A stretch of 64,000 nucleotides of DNA from Candidatus Ligilactobacillus avistercoris (GTDB lineage Bacteria > Bacillota > Bacilli > Lactobacillales > Lactobacillaceae), in NCBI GenBank assembly GCA_019119415.1, contig DWXB01000010.1:62001-126000 (forward strand), written 5' to 3'. This document shows positions 33,557 to 42,336 of the stretch, piece by piece. The notes below the pieces were generated by a model. That model had not been told where the DNA came from. It made no database searches and saw only the letters and a program-made list of their open reading frames with translations. The position numbers were made by a program, and so were the translations under genes. Every line of letters starts with the position of its first letter. Position 1 is the first letter of the stretch.

Positions 33557-35080
33557 ATGGGATTATTTGACCGCCTAAAACGGGCATTTCGGGGAACCCC
33601 GAAGAAAACTGAGAAGCAAGAAGAGCAGGGAAAACAGCATCTTTCCACCGCGGAACCAGCACAGGGAACCTTGACTGAAGGACAATCTGCGCAGGATACC
33701 CCGGCAACGGCCAAAGCACCAGTTAAGTCGGAGAATGCACCGGTAGCCACCCAGGGAACGGATGAAGCATCGAGTGAAATGCAGTCTGCACCAGGAAACG
33801 CCCCGGGAACGGCTGAAACGCCGGCAAATGCAACGCAGCCGGGCCAGGAGCAACCAGCATCCCAGCCAACTGATAAGCAGGAAAGCGCTGAAAATCAGGA
33901 ACCGGTTGAAAATCAGGAAACTACCGCTGTCCTAAATCAGGAGGAGAAAGTGCCATCTCAGCCTGCTACTGCTGATGAACGGGTGACCGCAGAACCGGCT
34001 CAGCAGACGACGACTGAGGAGCCTGAACAGCCCACCACAGAAGAAGCTGGGACAGCTGAAACGGAAGATGAAGTTTCCGAGGAGCCAGAGCCAGTCCCTG
34101 AGCAAACCCCAGCGACAGCAGAGTCCGAAGAAGAGGCGCACTACGACCGGGGATTAGCTAAGACCCGGCACGGCTTTGGGGCGAAGTTAAGGCAACTCCT
34201 TGCTAATTTTCACCGGGTAGACGAGGACTTTTTTGATGACCTGGAAGAAACCCTGATTGAGGCCGATGTCGGGTACGAAATGGCCCTAAAAATTAGTGAT
34301 GCCCTGCGGGACGAAGTTAAGTTTCGGAACGCCAAGAGCAAGGAAGATGTTTCAAATGCCGTAATTGAACGGATGGTTGAGATCTACGACGCAGAGGGAA
34401 AGGACGAGGATAACACGCTGCACTTTGCGGCGACAGGCCCGACAATCTACCTGTTTGTGGGGGTCAACGGGGTTGGCAAAACGACCACCATCGGGAAGTT
34501 AGCCCACCGCTTTAAGGACCAAGGCAAAAAGGTGTTGCTTGCGGCCGGGGACACGTTCCGGGCTGGCGCCATTGAGCAGTTGGTGGCGTGGGGCGACCGG
34601 GTAGGCGTGCCCGTTGTCCAGAAACCGGCGGGGAGCGACCCAGCGGCGGTGGTGTTTGACGCCGTGAGAAAGGCCAAGGACGAGCACTACGATATCCTGT
34701 TGATTGATACGGCCGGGCGGCTTCAAAACAAGGTTAACCTGATGAAGGAACTGGAAAAGATTGGGCGCATCATTAAACGCGAAGTCCCGGAGGCGCCCCA
34801 CGAAACCTTACTGGCGCTGGATGCCACGACCGGCCAAAACGCCCTGACCCAGGCTAAGCAGTTCCGGGAAGTTACGCCCCTCACGGGAATCATTCTCACG
34901 AAGCTGGATGGTACGGCCCGCGGGGGAATCGTCCTAGCAATCCGGAACGAACTGCACCTGCCCGTTAAGCTAGTAGGCCTTGGTGAGCAAATGGATGATC
35001 TGCGGGACTTTAACCCCGAGGAGTTTGTTTACGGTCTGTTTAAGGGGCTTGTAACCGCCAAGATTGTTGAGGATGATTAG
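33557..35080 (+). CDS. ftsY: Signal recognition particle receptor FtsY
   Basis: A 507-residue SRP receptor GTPase that docks SRP-ribosome complexes at the membrane. After a basic start (MGLFDRLKRAFRGTPKKTEK) comes an unusually long acidic, Pro/Thr/Gln-rich region to about residue 195, then the conserved NG domain. GTPase motifs are GVNGVGKTTTIGKLAHRF (near 302), GDTFRAGAIEQL, DTAGRLQNKVNLM, LDATTGQNAL and TKLDGTARGG. AGGATTTTC with GGGGAGG precedes the ATG. ylxM starts on the base after the stop and ffh follows, so both SRP GTPases share an operon. Confidence 0.96.
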   Translation: MGLFDRLKRAFRGTPKKTEKQEEQGKQHLSTAEPAQGTLTEGQSAQDTPATAKAPVKSENAPVATQGTDEASSEMQSAPGNAPGTAETPANATQPGQEQPASQPTDKQESAENQEPVENQETTAVLNQEEKVPSQPATADERVTAEPAQQTTTEEPEQPTTEEAGTAETEDEVSEEPEPVPEQTPATAESEEEAHYDRGLAKTRHGFGAKLRQLLANFHRVDEDFFDDLEETLIEADVGYEMALKISDALRDEVKFRNAKSKEDVSNAVIERMVEIYDAEGKDEDNTLHFAATGPTIYLFVGVNGVGKTTTIGKLAHRFKDQGKKVLLAAGDTFRAGAIEQLVAWGDRVGVPVVQKPAGSDPAAVVFDAVRKAKDEHYDILLIDTAGRLQNKVNLMKELEKIGRIIKREVPEAPHETLLALDATTGQNALTQAKQFREVTPLTGIILTKLDGTARGGIVLAIRNELHLPVKLVGLGEQMDDLRDFNPEEFVYGLFKGLVTAKIVEDD

Positions 35081-35422
35081 ATGGCAATCGAAAAAACCAA
35101 CCGGATAAACGCGCTGCTTGACTTTTACGAGCCCCTCTTAACTGCCAAGCAGGCCGAATACATCGACCTGTACTACCGTGACGATTATTCGTTGGGGGAG
35201 ATTGCTGCGAACTACTCCGTTTCGCGGCAGGCGGTTTATGATAACATTCGCCGGACCGAGAAACTCCTTGAAAACTACGAGGAGCGGTTACACCTGTACC
35301 AACACTTTGCGAACCAAAGTGCTCAAACCGACCGGCTCCGGCAGTACGTGGCGGCTAATTATCCGGACGATTCCCAGCTTAAGCAGTTGATTGACCAATT
35401 AGAACAAATGGAAGAAGCGTAG
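35081..35422 (+). CDS. ylxM: YlxM/p13-like helix-turn-helix protein (UPF0122)
   Basis: A 113-residue DNA-binding-type protein with a sigma-70 region 4-like helix-turn-helix: [20 protein letters not shown] then [13 protein letters not shown] (residues about 29-62). The family is encoded next to ffh in Firmicutes and has been linked to SRP function and its regulation. It begins directly after ftsY's stop and ends 9 bases before ffh. Confidence 0.9.
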   Translation: MAIEKTNRINALLDFYEPLLTAKQAEYIDLYYRDDYSLGEIAANYSVSRQAVYDNIRRTEKLLENYEERLHLYQHFANQSAQTDRLRQYVAANYPDDSQLKQLIDQLEQMEEA

Positions 35423-35431
35423 GTGAACCAC

Positions 35432-36898
35432 ATGGCATTTGAAGGATTAACGGAACGAATTCAAAATGCGTTCAAGAAGCTCCGGAAGGGGAAAATTACC
35501 GAAAACGACGTCAAGGAGGTTATGCGGGAAGTCCGCATGGCCCTGCTAGAAGCCGACGTCAACTTTAAGGTTGTCAAGGACTTCATCAAGAGTGTCCGGG
35601 AACGGGCAGTTGGAACTGAAGTACTCGAAAGTTTACGGCCGGAACAGCAAATCATCAAGATTGTCAACGAAGAACTGGTTAAGGTAATGGGCGAAGAAGC
35701 CGTTCCGCTGAACAAGGCCCCAAAGATTCCAACAATTATCATGATGGTTGGGCTTCAGGGGGCCGGGAAAACGACCACGGCCGGTAAATTAGCCCTGAAG
35801 TTAAAAAACGAGCAGCACGCCCGTCCACTGATGATCGCGGCTGATGTTTATCGGCCAGCCGCCATTGACCAGCTGCAAGTCATCGGGAAACAGATTGACG
35901 TCCCGGTCTTTTCACTGGGAACCGAAGTTGACCCGGTTGAGATTGTCCGGCAGGGGTTGGCCGTCGCCAAGGAAAACAAGAACGACTACGTTTTCATCGA
36001 TACGGCCGGCCGCTTGCAGATTGACGAAAAGCTAATGCACGAGCTGCAGCAAATTGCCCAGTTAGCCCATCCGAACGAAGTGTTACTAACGGTTGACGCA
36101 ATGACCGGGCAAAATGCGGTGGAGGTTGCCCAGGGCTTCAACGACCAGCTCGACCTTACCGGGGTTGTTCTTACCAAACTTGACGGCGATACCCGGGGTG
36201 GGGCGGCCCTGTCAATCCGGGCCGTCACCGGCAAACCAATTAAGTTTGTTGGGCAAGGGGAAAAGATGACCGACCTGGACGTCTTCTACCCGGACCGGAT
36301 GGCTTCCCGCATCCTTGGCATGGGAGATATGCTGACGCTGATTGAAAAGGCGCAGCGGGAGTACGACGAGGATCAGGCCGCGCAGCTTGAAGAAAAGATG
36401 CGCGCTAACACGTTTGACTTTAACGACTTTCTTGATCAGGTCGAACAGGTCCAAAAGATGGGCTCGATGGACGACCTTGTCAAGATGATTCCGGGAATGG
36501 CGAATAACCCAGCCATTAAAAACATGCAGTTTGACCCGAAGGACATTGAGCACAAAAAGGCGATTGTGTATTCCATGACGCCAGCTGAACGGCAGGATCC
36601 GGACCTGTTAACCCCGAGTCGGCGGCGGCGGTTAGCGCGGGGAGCTGGCCGGCCAATCCAGGAAGTTAACCGGATGATTAAGCAGTTCAAGCAGATGCGC
36701 GAGATGATGAACAAGGTCTCAAACGGGAACTTTGCGGGAATGGAAAACCTCTTCGGGAACGGGATGACCGGTAAGCTGGCCAAGATGTCAATGAACCGGA
36801 TGGTCCGTAAGACGAAGAAGAATAAGCTCAAGAAGATTAAGAAGGCGAACCGCAAGGCCAACCGGAAAAACAAGAAAAAGAAGAAAAAGCGGAAATAA
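35432..36898 (+). CDS. ffh: Signal recognition particle protein Ffh
   Basis: A 488-residue SRP54 GTPase that binds signal sequences on nascent chains and 4.5S RNA. The NG domain shows MVGLQGAGKTTTAGKLALKL (near 105), ADVYRPAAIDQLQ, DTAGRLQID and TKLDGDTRGGAALS. The Met-rich M domain follows from about 325 (MGSMDDLVKMIPGM, RRRRLARGAGRPIQEVN). The C terminus runs into a Lys/Arg/Asn-rich tail of about 30 residues, which makes the protein longer than typical Ffh. The ATG at 35432 is preferred over a GTG at 35423, giving the usual MAFEGLTERIQ start. Confidence 0.96.
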   Translation: MAFEGLTERIQNAFKKLRKGKITENDVKEVMREVRMALLEADVNFKVVKDFIKSVRERAVGTEVLESLRPEQQIIKIVNEELVKVMGEEAVPLNKAPKIPTIIMMVGLQGAGKTTTAGKLALKLKNEQHARPLMIAADVYRPAAIDQLQVIGKQIDVPVFSLGTEVDPVEIVRQGLAVAKENKNDYVFIDTAGRLQIDEKLMHELQQIAQLAHPNEVLLTVDAMTGQNAVEVAQGFNDQLDLTGVVLTKLDGDTRGGAALSIRAVTGKPIKFVGQGEKMTDLDVFYPDRMASRILGMGDMLTLIEKAQREYDEDQAAQLEEKMRANTFDFNDFLDQVEQVQKMGSMDDLVKMIPGMANNPAIKNMQFDPKDIEHKKAIVYSMTPAERQDPDLLTPSRRRRLARGAGRPIQEVNRMIKQFKQMREMMNKVSNGNFAGMENLFGNGMTGKLAKMSMNRMVRKTKKNKLKKIKKANRKANRKNKKKKKKRK

Positions 36899-36987
36899 AT
36901 ATCGCCTGTCAAGAATTTATCCTTTACAGGCATTCGAATTCTTGGTATATTATTACCCGTTGAGTAATTAAGCAGGAGGTGGACAGA

Positions 36988-37263
36988 ATGTCAGTTAAGA
37001 TTCGTTTAAAGCGGATGGGTTCCAAGAAGCGGCCGTTCTACCGGATTGTCGTTGCTGATTCCCGGTCACCACGTGATGGGCGGTTCATTGAATCAGTTGG
37101 GACGTACAACCCGTTAACCGAGCCGGAAACGGTTACCCTGAAGGAAGACCAGATTATGAGCTGGTTAAACAACGGTGCTCAGCCGTCTGCAACGGTTAAG
37201 AACATCCTTTCCCGGCAGGGGATCATGAAGAAGTTCCACGAAGCTAAGTTTTCAAAGAAGTAG
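36988..37263 (+). CDS. rpsP: 30S ribosomal protein S16
   Basis: A 91-residue ribosomal protein. [20 protein letters not shown] and [20 protein letters not shown] are diagnostic. GCAGGAGGTGGACAGA precedes the ATG at 36988. khpA follows 11 bases after the stop. Confidence 0.97.
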   Translation: MSVKIRLKRMGSKKRPFYRIVVADSRSPRDGRFIESVGTYNPLTEPETVTLKEDQIMSWLNNGAQPSATVKNILSRQGIMKKFHEAKFSKK

Positions 37264-37274
37264 GGTAGAGAATA

Positions 37275-37523
37275 ATGACGGTTGAAGACGTGAAGACGTT
37301 GGTGTTAACGCTCGTTAAGCCGCTGGTTACCCAGCCGGATGATGTCAGCGTAACCCTTGATGATCAATCCGATTTTCTTAACCTGAACTTAGCGGTTGCA
37401 CCCGTTGATATTGGGCGGGTGATTGGAAAACACGGGCGGATTGCACAGGCAATTCGGACAATTATTTACAGTATTCGCTTATCCGGTTCAAAGCGGGTAC
37501 GCTTGAATATTGTTGATGATTAA
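37275..37523 (+). CDS. khpA: KH-domain RNA-binding protein KhpA
   Basis: An 82-residue single KH domain protein that, with KhpB, binds many RNAs and influences cell elongation in streptococci and lactobacilli. The GxxG loop is in IGRVIGKHGRIAQAIRTII near residues 50-68. It lies between rpsP and rimM as in most Firmicutes, and a terminator follows. Confidence 0.92.
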   Translation: MTVEDVKTLVLTLVKPLVTQPDDVSVTLDDQSDFLNLNLAVAPVDIGRVIGKHGRIAQAIRTIIYSIRLSGSKRVRLNIVDD

Positions 37524-37525
37524 TA

Positions 37526-37558
37526 AAAGGTTCCTGACCATGTGGTGGGAACCTTTTA
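37526..37558 (+). terminator. Terminator or attenuator after khpA
   Basis: AAAGGTTCC and GGAACCTTTT form a perfect stem; only a short T-run (TTTTAT). rimM starts 20 bases on. Confidence 0.65.
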
Positions 37559-37578
37559 TCGTACGGAGGAAACCATAA

Positions 37579-38091
37579 ATGGAAGCTTATTACCAGGTTG
37601 GACAAATTGTAAATACCCACGGAACCCGCGGAGAGGTCCGGGTGCTGGCGACAACTGACTTTCCGGAAGAACGGTTTACCCCGGGAGCAACCCTCACCGT
37701 CTTTGTTCCGGGCCAGGTGCCCCGTAAGTTAACGGTGACGGGGCACCGGAAGCACAAGCAATTCGATCTCCTAACGTTTGCGGAAATCACTGACATGAAC
37801 CTCGCCGAACAGCTTAAGGGCGGCGATCTCAAGGTAACCGCTGCCCAACAGGATGACCTTGCGGAGGGCAATTACTATTACCGCGACATTGTGGGGCTTC
37901 AGGTTGAAACCCAGGAAGGGCGCGTACTGGGGAAGATTACCGAAATCATGACCCCTGGGGCTAATGACGTGTGGGTCGTTGCCCGCGATGGGCAAGATGA
38001 CCTTCTTTTACCCGCCATCAAGGACGTTGTTAAACGCGTTGACCTTGAAAACCACCGGGTGATTATTGATTTACTGGAGGGGCTTGAATAA
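37579..38091 (+). CDS. rimM: Ribosome maturation factor RimM
   Basis: A 170-residue two-domain protein that binds ribosomal protein S19 and helps mature the 30S head. The N-terminal domain opens with [20 protein letters not shown]; the PRC-barrel C-terminal domain has [13 protein letters not shown] and [36 protein letters not shown] precedes the start. The stop overlaps the trmD start by one base. Confidence 0.95.
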   Translation: MEAYYQVGQIVNTHGTRGEVRVLATTDFPEERFTPGATLTVFVPGQVPRKLTVTGHRKHKQFDLLTFAEITDMNLAEQLKGGDLKVTAAQQDDLAEGNYYYRDIVGLQVETQEGRVLGKITEIMTPGANDVWVVARDGQDDLLLPAIKDVVKRVDLENHRVIIDLLEGLE

Positions 38092-38837
38092 TGCGGATTG
38101 ATATTCTGAGTTTGTTTCCCGAAATGTTTACCGGACCCCTCACCGAATCAATTGTTGATAAGGCGGTTGAGAAGGGGATTCTGGACATTGAAGTTACTAA
38201 TTTCCGGGACTATACGACTGACCGGCAAAACCACGTTGACGATTATTCCTACGGTGGCGGTGCGGGGATGTTGCTGCAGGCGCAGCCAATTTTTGATGCG
38301 CTTGATGCGATCCAACAAAAAGCGCCAACTCCCGGGAAGGTCATCCTTCTGGACCCAGCTGGACGCCGGTTTGACCAGCACGTTGCCGAAGAATTAGCCC
38401 ATGAACAGCACCTCACCTTTATTTGCGGGCATTACGAGGGCTACGATGAACGGATTCGCACCCGCGTGACGGACGAAATATCACTGGGGGATTACGTCCT
38501 GACTGGGGGGGAGCTCGGTGCCATGGTGATGATTGATGCCACGGTGCGGCTTCTTCCCGATGTTTTGGGAAACGATTCGTCTGCCATGGACGATTCCTTC
38601 TCGACCGGACTTTTGGAGTATCCCCAGTACACCCGCCCAGCCGATTTTCGCGGGTTAAAGGTGCCGGACGTTCTGCTTAGTGGCGACCACCAGCGGATTG
38701 CCCGCTGGCGGACGAAGGAAGCTTTGCGGCGCACCCTTGAGCGACGGCCCGATTTACTGGAAAACTATGCGCTTTCCTCGGAGGAACGCCATCTTTTACG
38801 GGAAATCAAGGAAGAAATGAATTGTCAGGACGAGTAG
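38091..38837 (+). CDS. trmD: tRNA (guanine-37-N1)-methyltransferase TrmD
   Basis: A 248-residue SPOUT methyltransferase making m1G37, which prevents frameshifting. [11 protein letters not shown] opens the protein. [31 protein letters not shown] and the trefoil-knot SAM site [17 protein letters not shown], then RLLPDVLGN, are all present. It overlaps rimM and is followed by rplS, the standard order. Confidence 0.97.
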   Translation: MRIDILSLFPEMFTGPLTESIVDKAVEKGILDIEVTNFRDYTTDRQNHVDDYSYGGGAGMLLQAQPIFDALDAIQQKAPTPGKVILLDPAGRRFDQHVAEELAHEQHLTFICGHYEGYDERIRTRVTDEISLGDYVLTGGELGAMVMIDATVRLLPDVLGNDSSAMDDSFSTGLLEYPQYTRPADFRGLKVPDVLLSGDHQRIARWRTKEALRRTLERRPDLLENYALSSEERHLLREIKEEMNCQDE

Positions 38838-38931
38838 GACGTGGTATATTAGTTACTGGCTATTGCCACACATTAACGGCATTCCGCTGTCGGCGAATTG
38901 GACAAGAATGACGGTGAAAGGAAGATTTTTT

Positions 38932-39282
38932 ATGAATCCATTAATCAAGAAGATTACGGAGTCACAGTTACGTGATGACATCCCAGATTTCCGTGCAGGG
39001 GACACGGTGCGGGTTTACGCCCAGATCGTTGAAGGTTCTCGTGAACGGATCCAGGTCTTTGAAGGGGTTGTTATCAAGCGGCACGGTGAAGGCATCAGCG
39101 AAACGTACACCGTCCGGAAGATGAGTAGTGGAATCGGGGTTGAACGGACGTTCCCGGTTCACTCACCACGGGTTGACAAGATTGAAGTTGTTCGCCGTGG
39201 TCGTGTTCGGCGGGCTAAGCTGTACTACCTGCGTGAACTTCACGGAAAGGCTGCCCGGATTCCAGAACGGCGCCGGAAGTAA
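38932..39282 (+). CDS. rplS: 50S ribosomal protein L19
   Basis: A 116-residue ribosomal protein at the 30S-50S interface. Signature parts are [32 protein letters not shown] and [19 protein letters not shown]. The ATG at 38932 follows GAAAGGAAGATTTTT. A strong terminator ends the long housekeeping block. Confidence 0.97.
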   Translation: MNPLIKKITESQLRDDIPDFRAGDTVRVYAQIVEGSRERIQVFEGVVIKRHGEGISETYTVRKMSSGIGVERTFPVHSPRVDKIEVVRRGRVRRAKLYYLRELHGKAARIPERRRK

Positions 39283-39304
39283 GAATAACGATTATGCTAC
39301 AAAA

Positions 39305-39339
39305 GAGCTCTTGGCTAGTAATAGCCAGGAGCTTTTTTA
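39305..39339 (+). terminator. Terminator of rplS
   Basis: AGCTCTTGGCTA-GTAA-TAGCCAGGAGCT followed by a T-run. Confidence 0.9.
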
Positions 39340-39489
39340 TAGCGCTAAAGTTCGTAAATTACTAACGATATTAACAAAACGAGCTATTATGTTCACGTTA
39401 TTCCCAACTATTTCATTGAATATAGGGTCTTTATTAAGTATCATGAAGGCGATTGAATTACTTCCAAGATTATTATTTTGGAGGCATTA

Positions 39490-39803
39490 ATGACAACTGC
39501 AATTAAATTGTCACACGTTACTAAGACGTACCCACGCAAACGCCGTTTCCAACATTTCTGGCAAACCCTTGTTCATTCCCAATACGAGCGACATGAAGCG
39601 CTCTATGACATGAGTTTTACGGTTCCCGCTGGGCAAATTATGGGGTATATCGGACCAAACGGGGCGAGGAAGTCAACCACAATTAAGTTGATGACACGGG
39701 TATTTTGCAGCCCGATAGTGGGAGTTGCCGCGTTCTTGGGGCGAACCCCTTGCTTAACCGCGAGCGGTTTGCATTAACTAGGTATTCGTCGACTGGTTCT
39801 TAA
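39490..39803 (+). pseudogene. Broken ABC transporter ATP-binding gene (N-terminal remnant)
   Basis: About 85 codons encode the start of an ABC-2/drug-type ATPase: TTAIKLSHVTKTYPRKRRF, then the Walker A region YIGPNGARKSTTIKLM. The invariant Gly before Lys is Arg here (GARKST for GAGKST). A frameshift near 39740 is evident because the next frame reads GANPLLNRERFA, the expected continuation, and the homology ends within a few codons. Signature, Walker B and the permease gene are missing. GGAGGCATT precedes the ATG. The surrounding AT-rich bases (39340-39490) hold no other gene. It is a decaying remnant, non-functional as an ATPase. Confidence 0.8.
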
Positions 39804-39891
39804 TAGTACGAACAAAGGAATAATGGTTTTTATTTGGGAAGAGAGGGCGTATGATTATCGCAGGAAGTTTAAGCGTGGAGGATGGAAAGCG

Positions 39892-40644
39892 ATGACAACA
39901 AACGCAAAACTCTTACAGGATACCTGTCTGCTGGCCGGGAAAATCATGATTTCCAGTGGTTCGGAAACGTACCGCGTTGAGGATACCGTCCAACACATCG
40001 CCCGAAGTGCTGGGGTGGACGATGAGATTGTGTTTACCTTACCCACCGGAATCTTTGTGAGCAACCAGCATAACCAGGCCATGCAGCAACGGGCCATCTT
40101 TGACCGCGTGACTAACTTGCGGAAGGTGCACGAAGTCAACCGGCTTTCCCGGCAGTTTGCGGCCCACCGGCTGACCCTCGAAGAGCTTCATTCACGTCTG
40201 GAAGAGGTCAACCACGAGGTGCACCGGTATCCGCTAATCTTTCAGCTCCTTGCGGTGGCCGTAATCAGTGCCATGATGATTCCCATCTGCATTCCGGGAT
40301 ACCACGTTAGTACGATGCTGTGCGCAGCGGTAGCGGGTTGTACCGGATACGTGGTTAATTCGACGGTCGACCGGGTGTTACGGATTAGCTTCTTTAGCCA
40401 ACTGCTCGCAACGTTTGTGATTGGGTTGATTGCGCAGGAAGCATTGGCCCTCCACCTGGTTCCAAGTGCTGGGAACGTCGTAATTGGAGCAGTGATGGCA
40501 TTGGTTCCGGGGGTTGCCATTACCAACGCGTTCCGTGATTTACTAGCGGGCCATCTGCTGACAAGCGTTGCGCATGGGCTTGAGGCCCTGTTCTGTGCGG
40601 CGGCATTGGGCACGGGCATTGCCCTGGCTTTCCGATTTTTCTAG
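39892..40644 (+). CDS. Threonine/serine exporter family protein, N-terminal half (DUF1212/ThrE)
   Basis: A 250-residue membrane protein, first half of a split ThrE-type exporter that moves threonine and serine out of the cell. The soluble N-terminal part has LLQDTCLLAGKIMISSGSET and YRVEDTVQHIA, and VDDEIVFTLPTGIFVSN; five hydrophobic segments follow from about residue 118, including LVPGVAITNAFRDLLAGHLL, the conserved family motif. The ATG at 39892 follows GGAGGATGGAAAGCG. The partner half is 12 bases downstream. Family from sequence; transport of Thr/Ser is inferred from the family. Confidence 0.85.
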   Translation: MTTNAKLLQDTCLLAGKIMISSGSETYRVEDTVQHIARSAGVDDEIVFTLPTGIFVSNQHNQAMQQRAIFDRVTNLRKVHEVNRLSRQFAAHRLTLEELHSRLEEVNHEVHRYPLIFQLLAVAVISAMMIPICIPGYHVSTMLCAAVAGCTGYVVNSTVDRVLRISFFSQLLATFVIGLIAQEALALHLVPSAGNVVIGAVMALVPGVAITNAFRDLLAGHLLTSVAHGLEALFCAAALGTGIALAFRFF

Positions 40645-40656
40645 GAGGTGGTTGCG

Positions 40657-41109
40657 ATGAATAGCAGTTTATGGCTCCAGTTAGTTGCTAGTTTTCTTAG
40701 TTGTTGGGGCTTTGGCGTGTGTTTGAACGTTCCTAAAAACGCGTTTATTGCGACGGGGCTTACCGGAATGGCGGGGTGGATGGGATACCTGGCATACTAC
40801 TGCCACGCCGGTCATAGTGCGGTTGGGGCGAGCCTGGTTGCCACCATCATCATCGGGATCGTTGCGTTGGTTTTTGCCCACCGGCTTCAGATGCCCGTGA
40901 CCATCTTCACCATTCCGGCACTAATGCCCCTGGTGCCCGGAGAAATTGCCTTAGAAGCACTGCGGGCGCTCATCGCGGGGCGGATTCTGCAAGCGCAGGT
41001 GTTATTTGTGCACATGCTGATGATTGCGGGAGCCATTGCGGTGGGCTTCATGATTGCGGAAATCTTTGCCCAGTACTATTCCAAGGTAGTTCATTGGCGG
41101 AAAAAGTAG
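40657..41109 (+). CDS. Threonine/serine exporter family protein, C-terminal half (DUF3815)
   Basis: A 150-residue membrane protein with four to five hydrophobic segments, second half of the split ThrE-type exporter. FGVCLNVPKNAFIATGLTGM, HRLQMPVTIFTIPALMPLVP and GGRI-like AGRILQAQVLFVHML are typical. The ATG at 40657 follows AGGAGGTGGTTGCG. The pair presumably forms one transporter. A weak hairpin with TTTTTAA follows at about 41134-41168. Confidence 0.85.
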   Translation: MNSSLWLQLVASFLSCWGFGVCLNVPKNAFIATGLTGMAGWMGYLAYYCHAGHSAVGASLVATIIIGIVALVFAHRLQMPVTIFTIPALMPLVPGEIALEALRALIAGRILQAQVLFVHMLMIAGAIAVGFMIAEIFAQYYSKVVHWRKK

Positions 41110-41176
41110 TTCGTTGATTTTAAAATGAAAATCTAGGCGGCGTTCCTTCTAGTGGGGCGGCGCTTTTTAAATCCTG

Positions 41177-41208
41177 ACCAGTTATCGGGGAAACTACACC
41201 ACTTATCG
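41177..41208 (+). promoter_or_regulatory. Candidate LytTR operator (direct repeats, 21-bp period)
   Basis: ACCAGTTATCG at 41177-41187 and ACCACTTATCG at 41198-41208 differ at one base and are exactly 21 bp apart, two helical turns. Direct repeats of about 9 bp with 12-bp gaps are the known binding mode of LytTR regulators. It lies 100 bases before the LytTR gene. Confidence 0.55.
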
Positions 41209-41309
41209 CCTGCTGGGTCCATTGAGTTACAAACCATGTGATACTAACGGTGACGAGGAGGTGAAGTCGGTTACTATTAAGAAAAGATTTTTAGAAAGGA
41301 ACTAGAAAA

Positions 41310-41756
41310 ATGAAGGTTGTTTTTCAACAGGTCCCGGCACTGCGGGAACCCCGGGTAGCGGTCCAGGCCGCAACGCTGGATGAACACGTTGCCCAAACCA
41401 TGCGGGCCGTTTCCCGGGTTGTGGCCGCTGCGCCGCTAACGCTGGTGGTTGATGCCGTTCCCGTCCCGGTTCCGTTAGCAAACATCACCTTTGTGGACGT
41501 TGCGGGTGACTACGTAACCGTTCATACAACTAACAAGGTGTATACGGTCCGCCAGCGGTTAAAGGTGATTGCTGAACAACTAGTCCAGCCGCAGTTCATT
41601 CAGGTTTCACGGAGTGCCATCATCAACCTTGATGCGGTGGACCACTTTAAAAACGTTTTGTCGGGAAATTACGTAGCCGTCTTGAAGCAGGGCGAGCGGG
41701 TTCCCGTATCACGGCGGTATTGGCGCCAGGTTAAGGAAAGGGTGTTAGGAAAATGA
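41310..41756 (+). CDS. LytTR family DNA-binding regulator
   Basis: A 148-residue regulator without a receiver domain. The LytTR domain occupies the C-terminal two thirds: ITFVDVAGDYVTVHTTNKVY, then TVRQRLKVIAEQL and FIQVSRSAIINLDAV, ending GNYVAVLKQGERVPVSRRYW. The N terminus (VVFQQVPALREPRVAVQ) resembles short LytTR proteins of lactobacilli. The gene overlaps the DUF3021 gene by 4 bases. In such pairs the membrane protein often controls the regulator; autoregulation through the direct repeats upstream is likely. Confidence 0.88.
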   Translation: MKVVFQQVPALREPRVAVQAATLDEHVAQTMRAVSRVVAAAPLTLVVDAVPVPVPLANITFVDVAGDYVTVHTTNKVYTVRQRLKVIAEQLVQPQFIQVSRSAIINLDAVDHFKNVLSGNYVAVLKQGERVPVSRRYWRQVKERVLGK

Positions 41757-42163
41757 AGCAGAAGGGATTAATGTTTTTTCGGATTATGGTTCTGGGAGCC
41801 ATGATTGCCGTGTGTTGTCAGGTTTTAGGCGCACTTGTTTTTCAATCAACGGTTGTGATTAGCAGGATAGGACTCGCGAGTCTCCTTGCTTTCGGGGCTC
41901 TCGGGGGAGTCATTTCATACCTCGTTGTTGTCCAGGAGTACTTCCCGCAATTCTTAGCCGTTTTTGCGCATTTCGTAGTCTTTTGGGGTGGAATTTTATT
42001 AATTAACTTAGCTTGGCTGCACGCGTTTCCGGGAACGCTGGTGGCCTGCACGTGGTACACGGTGAACTTTGTGGTGATGTACGTTATTGCGTGGGGAATC
42101 GCTCTGCTGGTTAACCATCACGTAGTCACACTGGTAAACAAGAAATTGCAGAAGCGGCGGTAA
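41753..42163 (+). CDS. DUF3021 family membrane protein
   Basis: A 136-residue protein with four transmembrane segments (near 8-28, 38-58, 65-88, 98-120) and a basic C terminus. It matches the DUF3021 family, typically encoded with a LytTR regulator as here. A role as membrane partner or inhibitor of the regulator is inferred from analogous LytTR regulatory systems in streptococci. A terminator follows. Confidence 0.8.
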   Translation: MKQKGLMFFRIMVLGAMIAVCCQVLGALVFQSTVVISRIGLASLLAFGALGGVISYLVVVQEYFPQFLAVFAHFVVFWGGILLINLAWLHAFPGTLVACTWYTVNFVVMYVIAWGIALLVNHHVVTLVNKKLQKRR

Positions 42164-42190
42164 ATAACACCGTCAGCAGCAATAAAACTA

Positions 42191-42226
42191 ATGGGTTACT
42201 TCGAGAAGAGGTAACCCATTTTTATA
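42191..42226 (+). terminator. Terminator after the DUF3021 gene
   Basis: AATGGGTTAC and GTAACCCATT form a stem, then TTTTA. Confidence 0.85.
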
Positions 42227-42246
42227 TATCCAACTGTCTTCCAATA

Positions 42247-42264
42247 TCATTTTACGGTAAATGA
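42247..42264. promoter_or_regulatory. Upstream copy of the fic operator
   Basis: TCATTT (42247-42252) and AAATGA (42259-42264) form an inverted repeat around 6 bases, the same core and spacing as the stronger copy 54 bp downstream. It lies just before a possible -35 TTGAAA (42267-42272). Confidence 0.45.
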
Positions 42265-42297
42265 CGTTGAAAAGATGGTAATGATGTTGATTATTCG

Positions 42298-42321
42298 GTA
42301 TCATTTAAAAAGAAATGATAC
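42298..42321. promoter_or_regulatory. Palindromic operator in the fic leader
   Basis: GTATCATTT (42298-42306) and AAATGATAC (42313-42321) are a perfect 9-bp inverted repeat with a 6-base centre. It sits just after a possible -10 (ATTATT, 42290-42295) and before the ribosome binding site, where binding would block transcription. Confidence 0.6.
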
Positions 42322-42336
42322 TGAAAGGAGTAGCTG

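Noticed and set aside
35432..36898. Frameshift at the lysine-rich end of ffh
   Set aside because: The extended basic tail stays in frame to a normal stop, and the M domain before it is complete.
41128..41168. Strong terminator after the split Thr/Ser exporter
   Set aside because: The hairpin needs a bulge and several G-U pairs; kept only as a weak remark in the gene entry.
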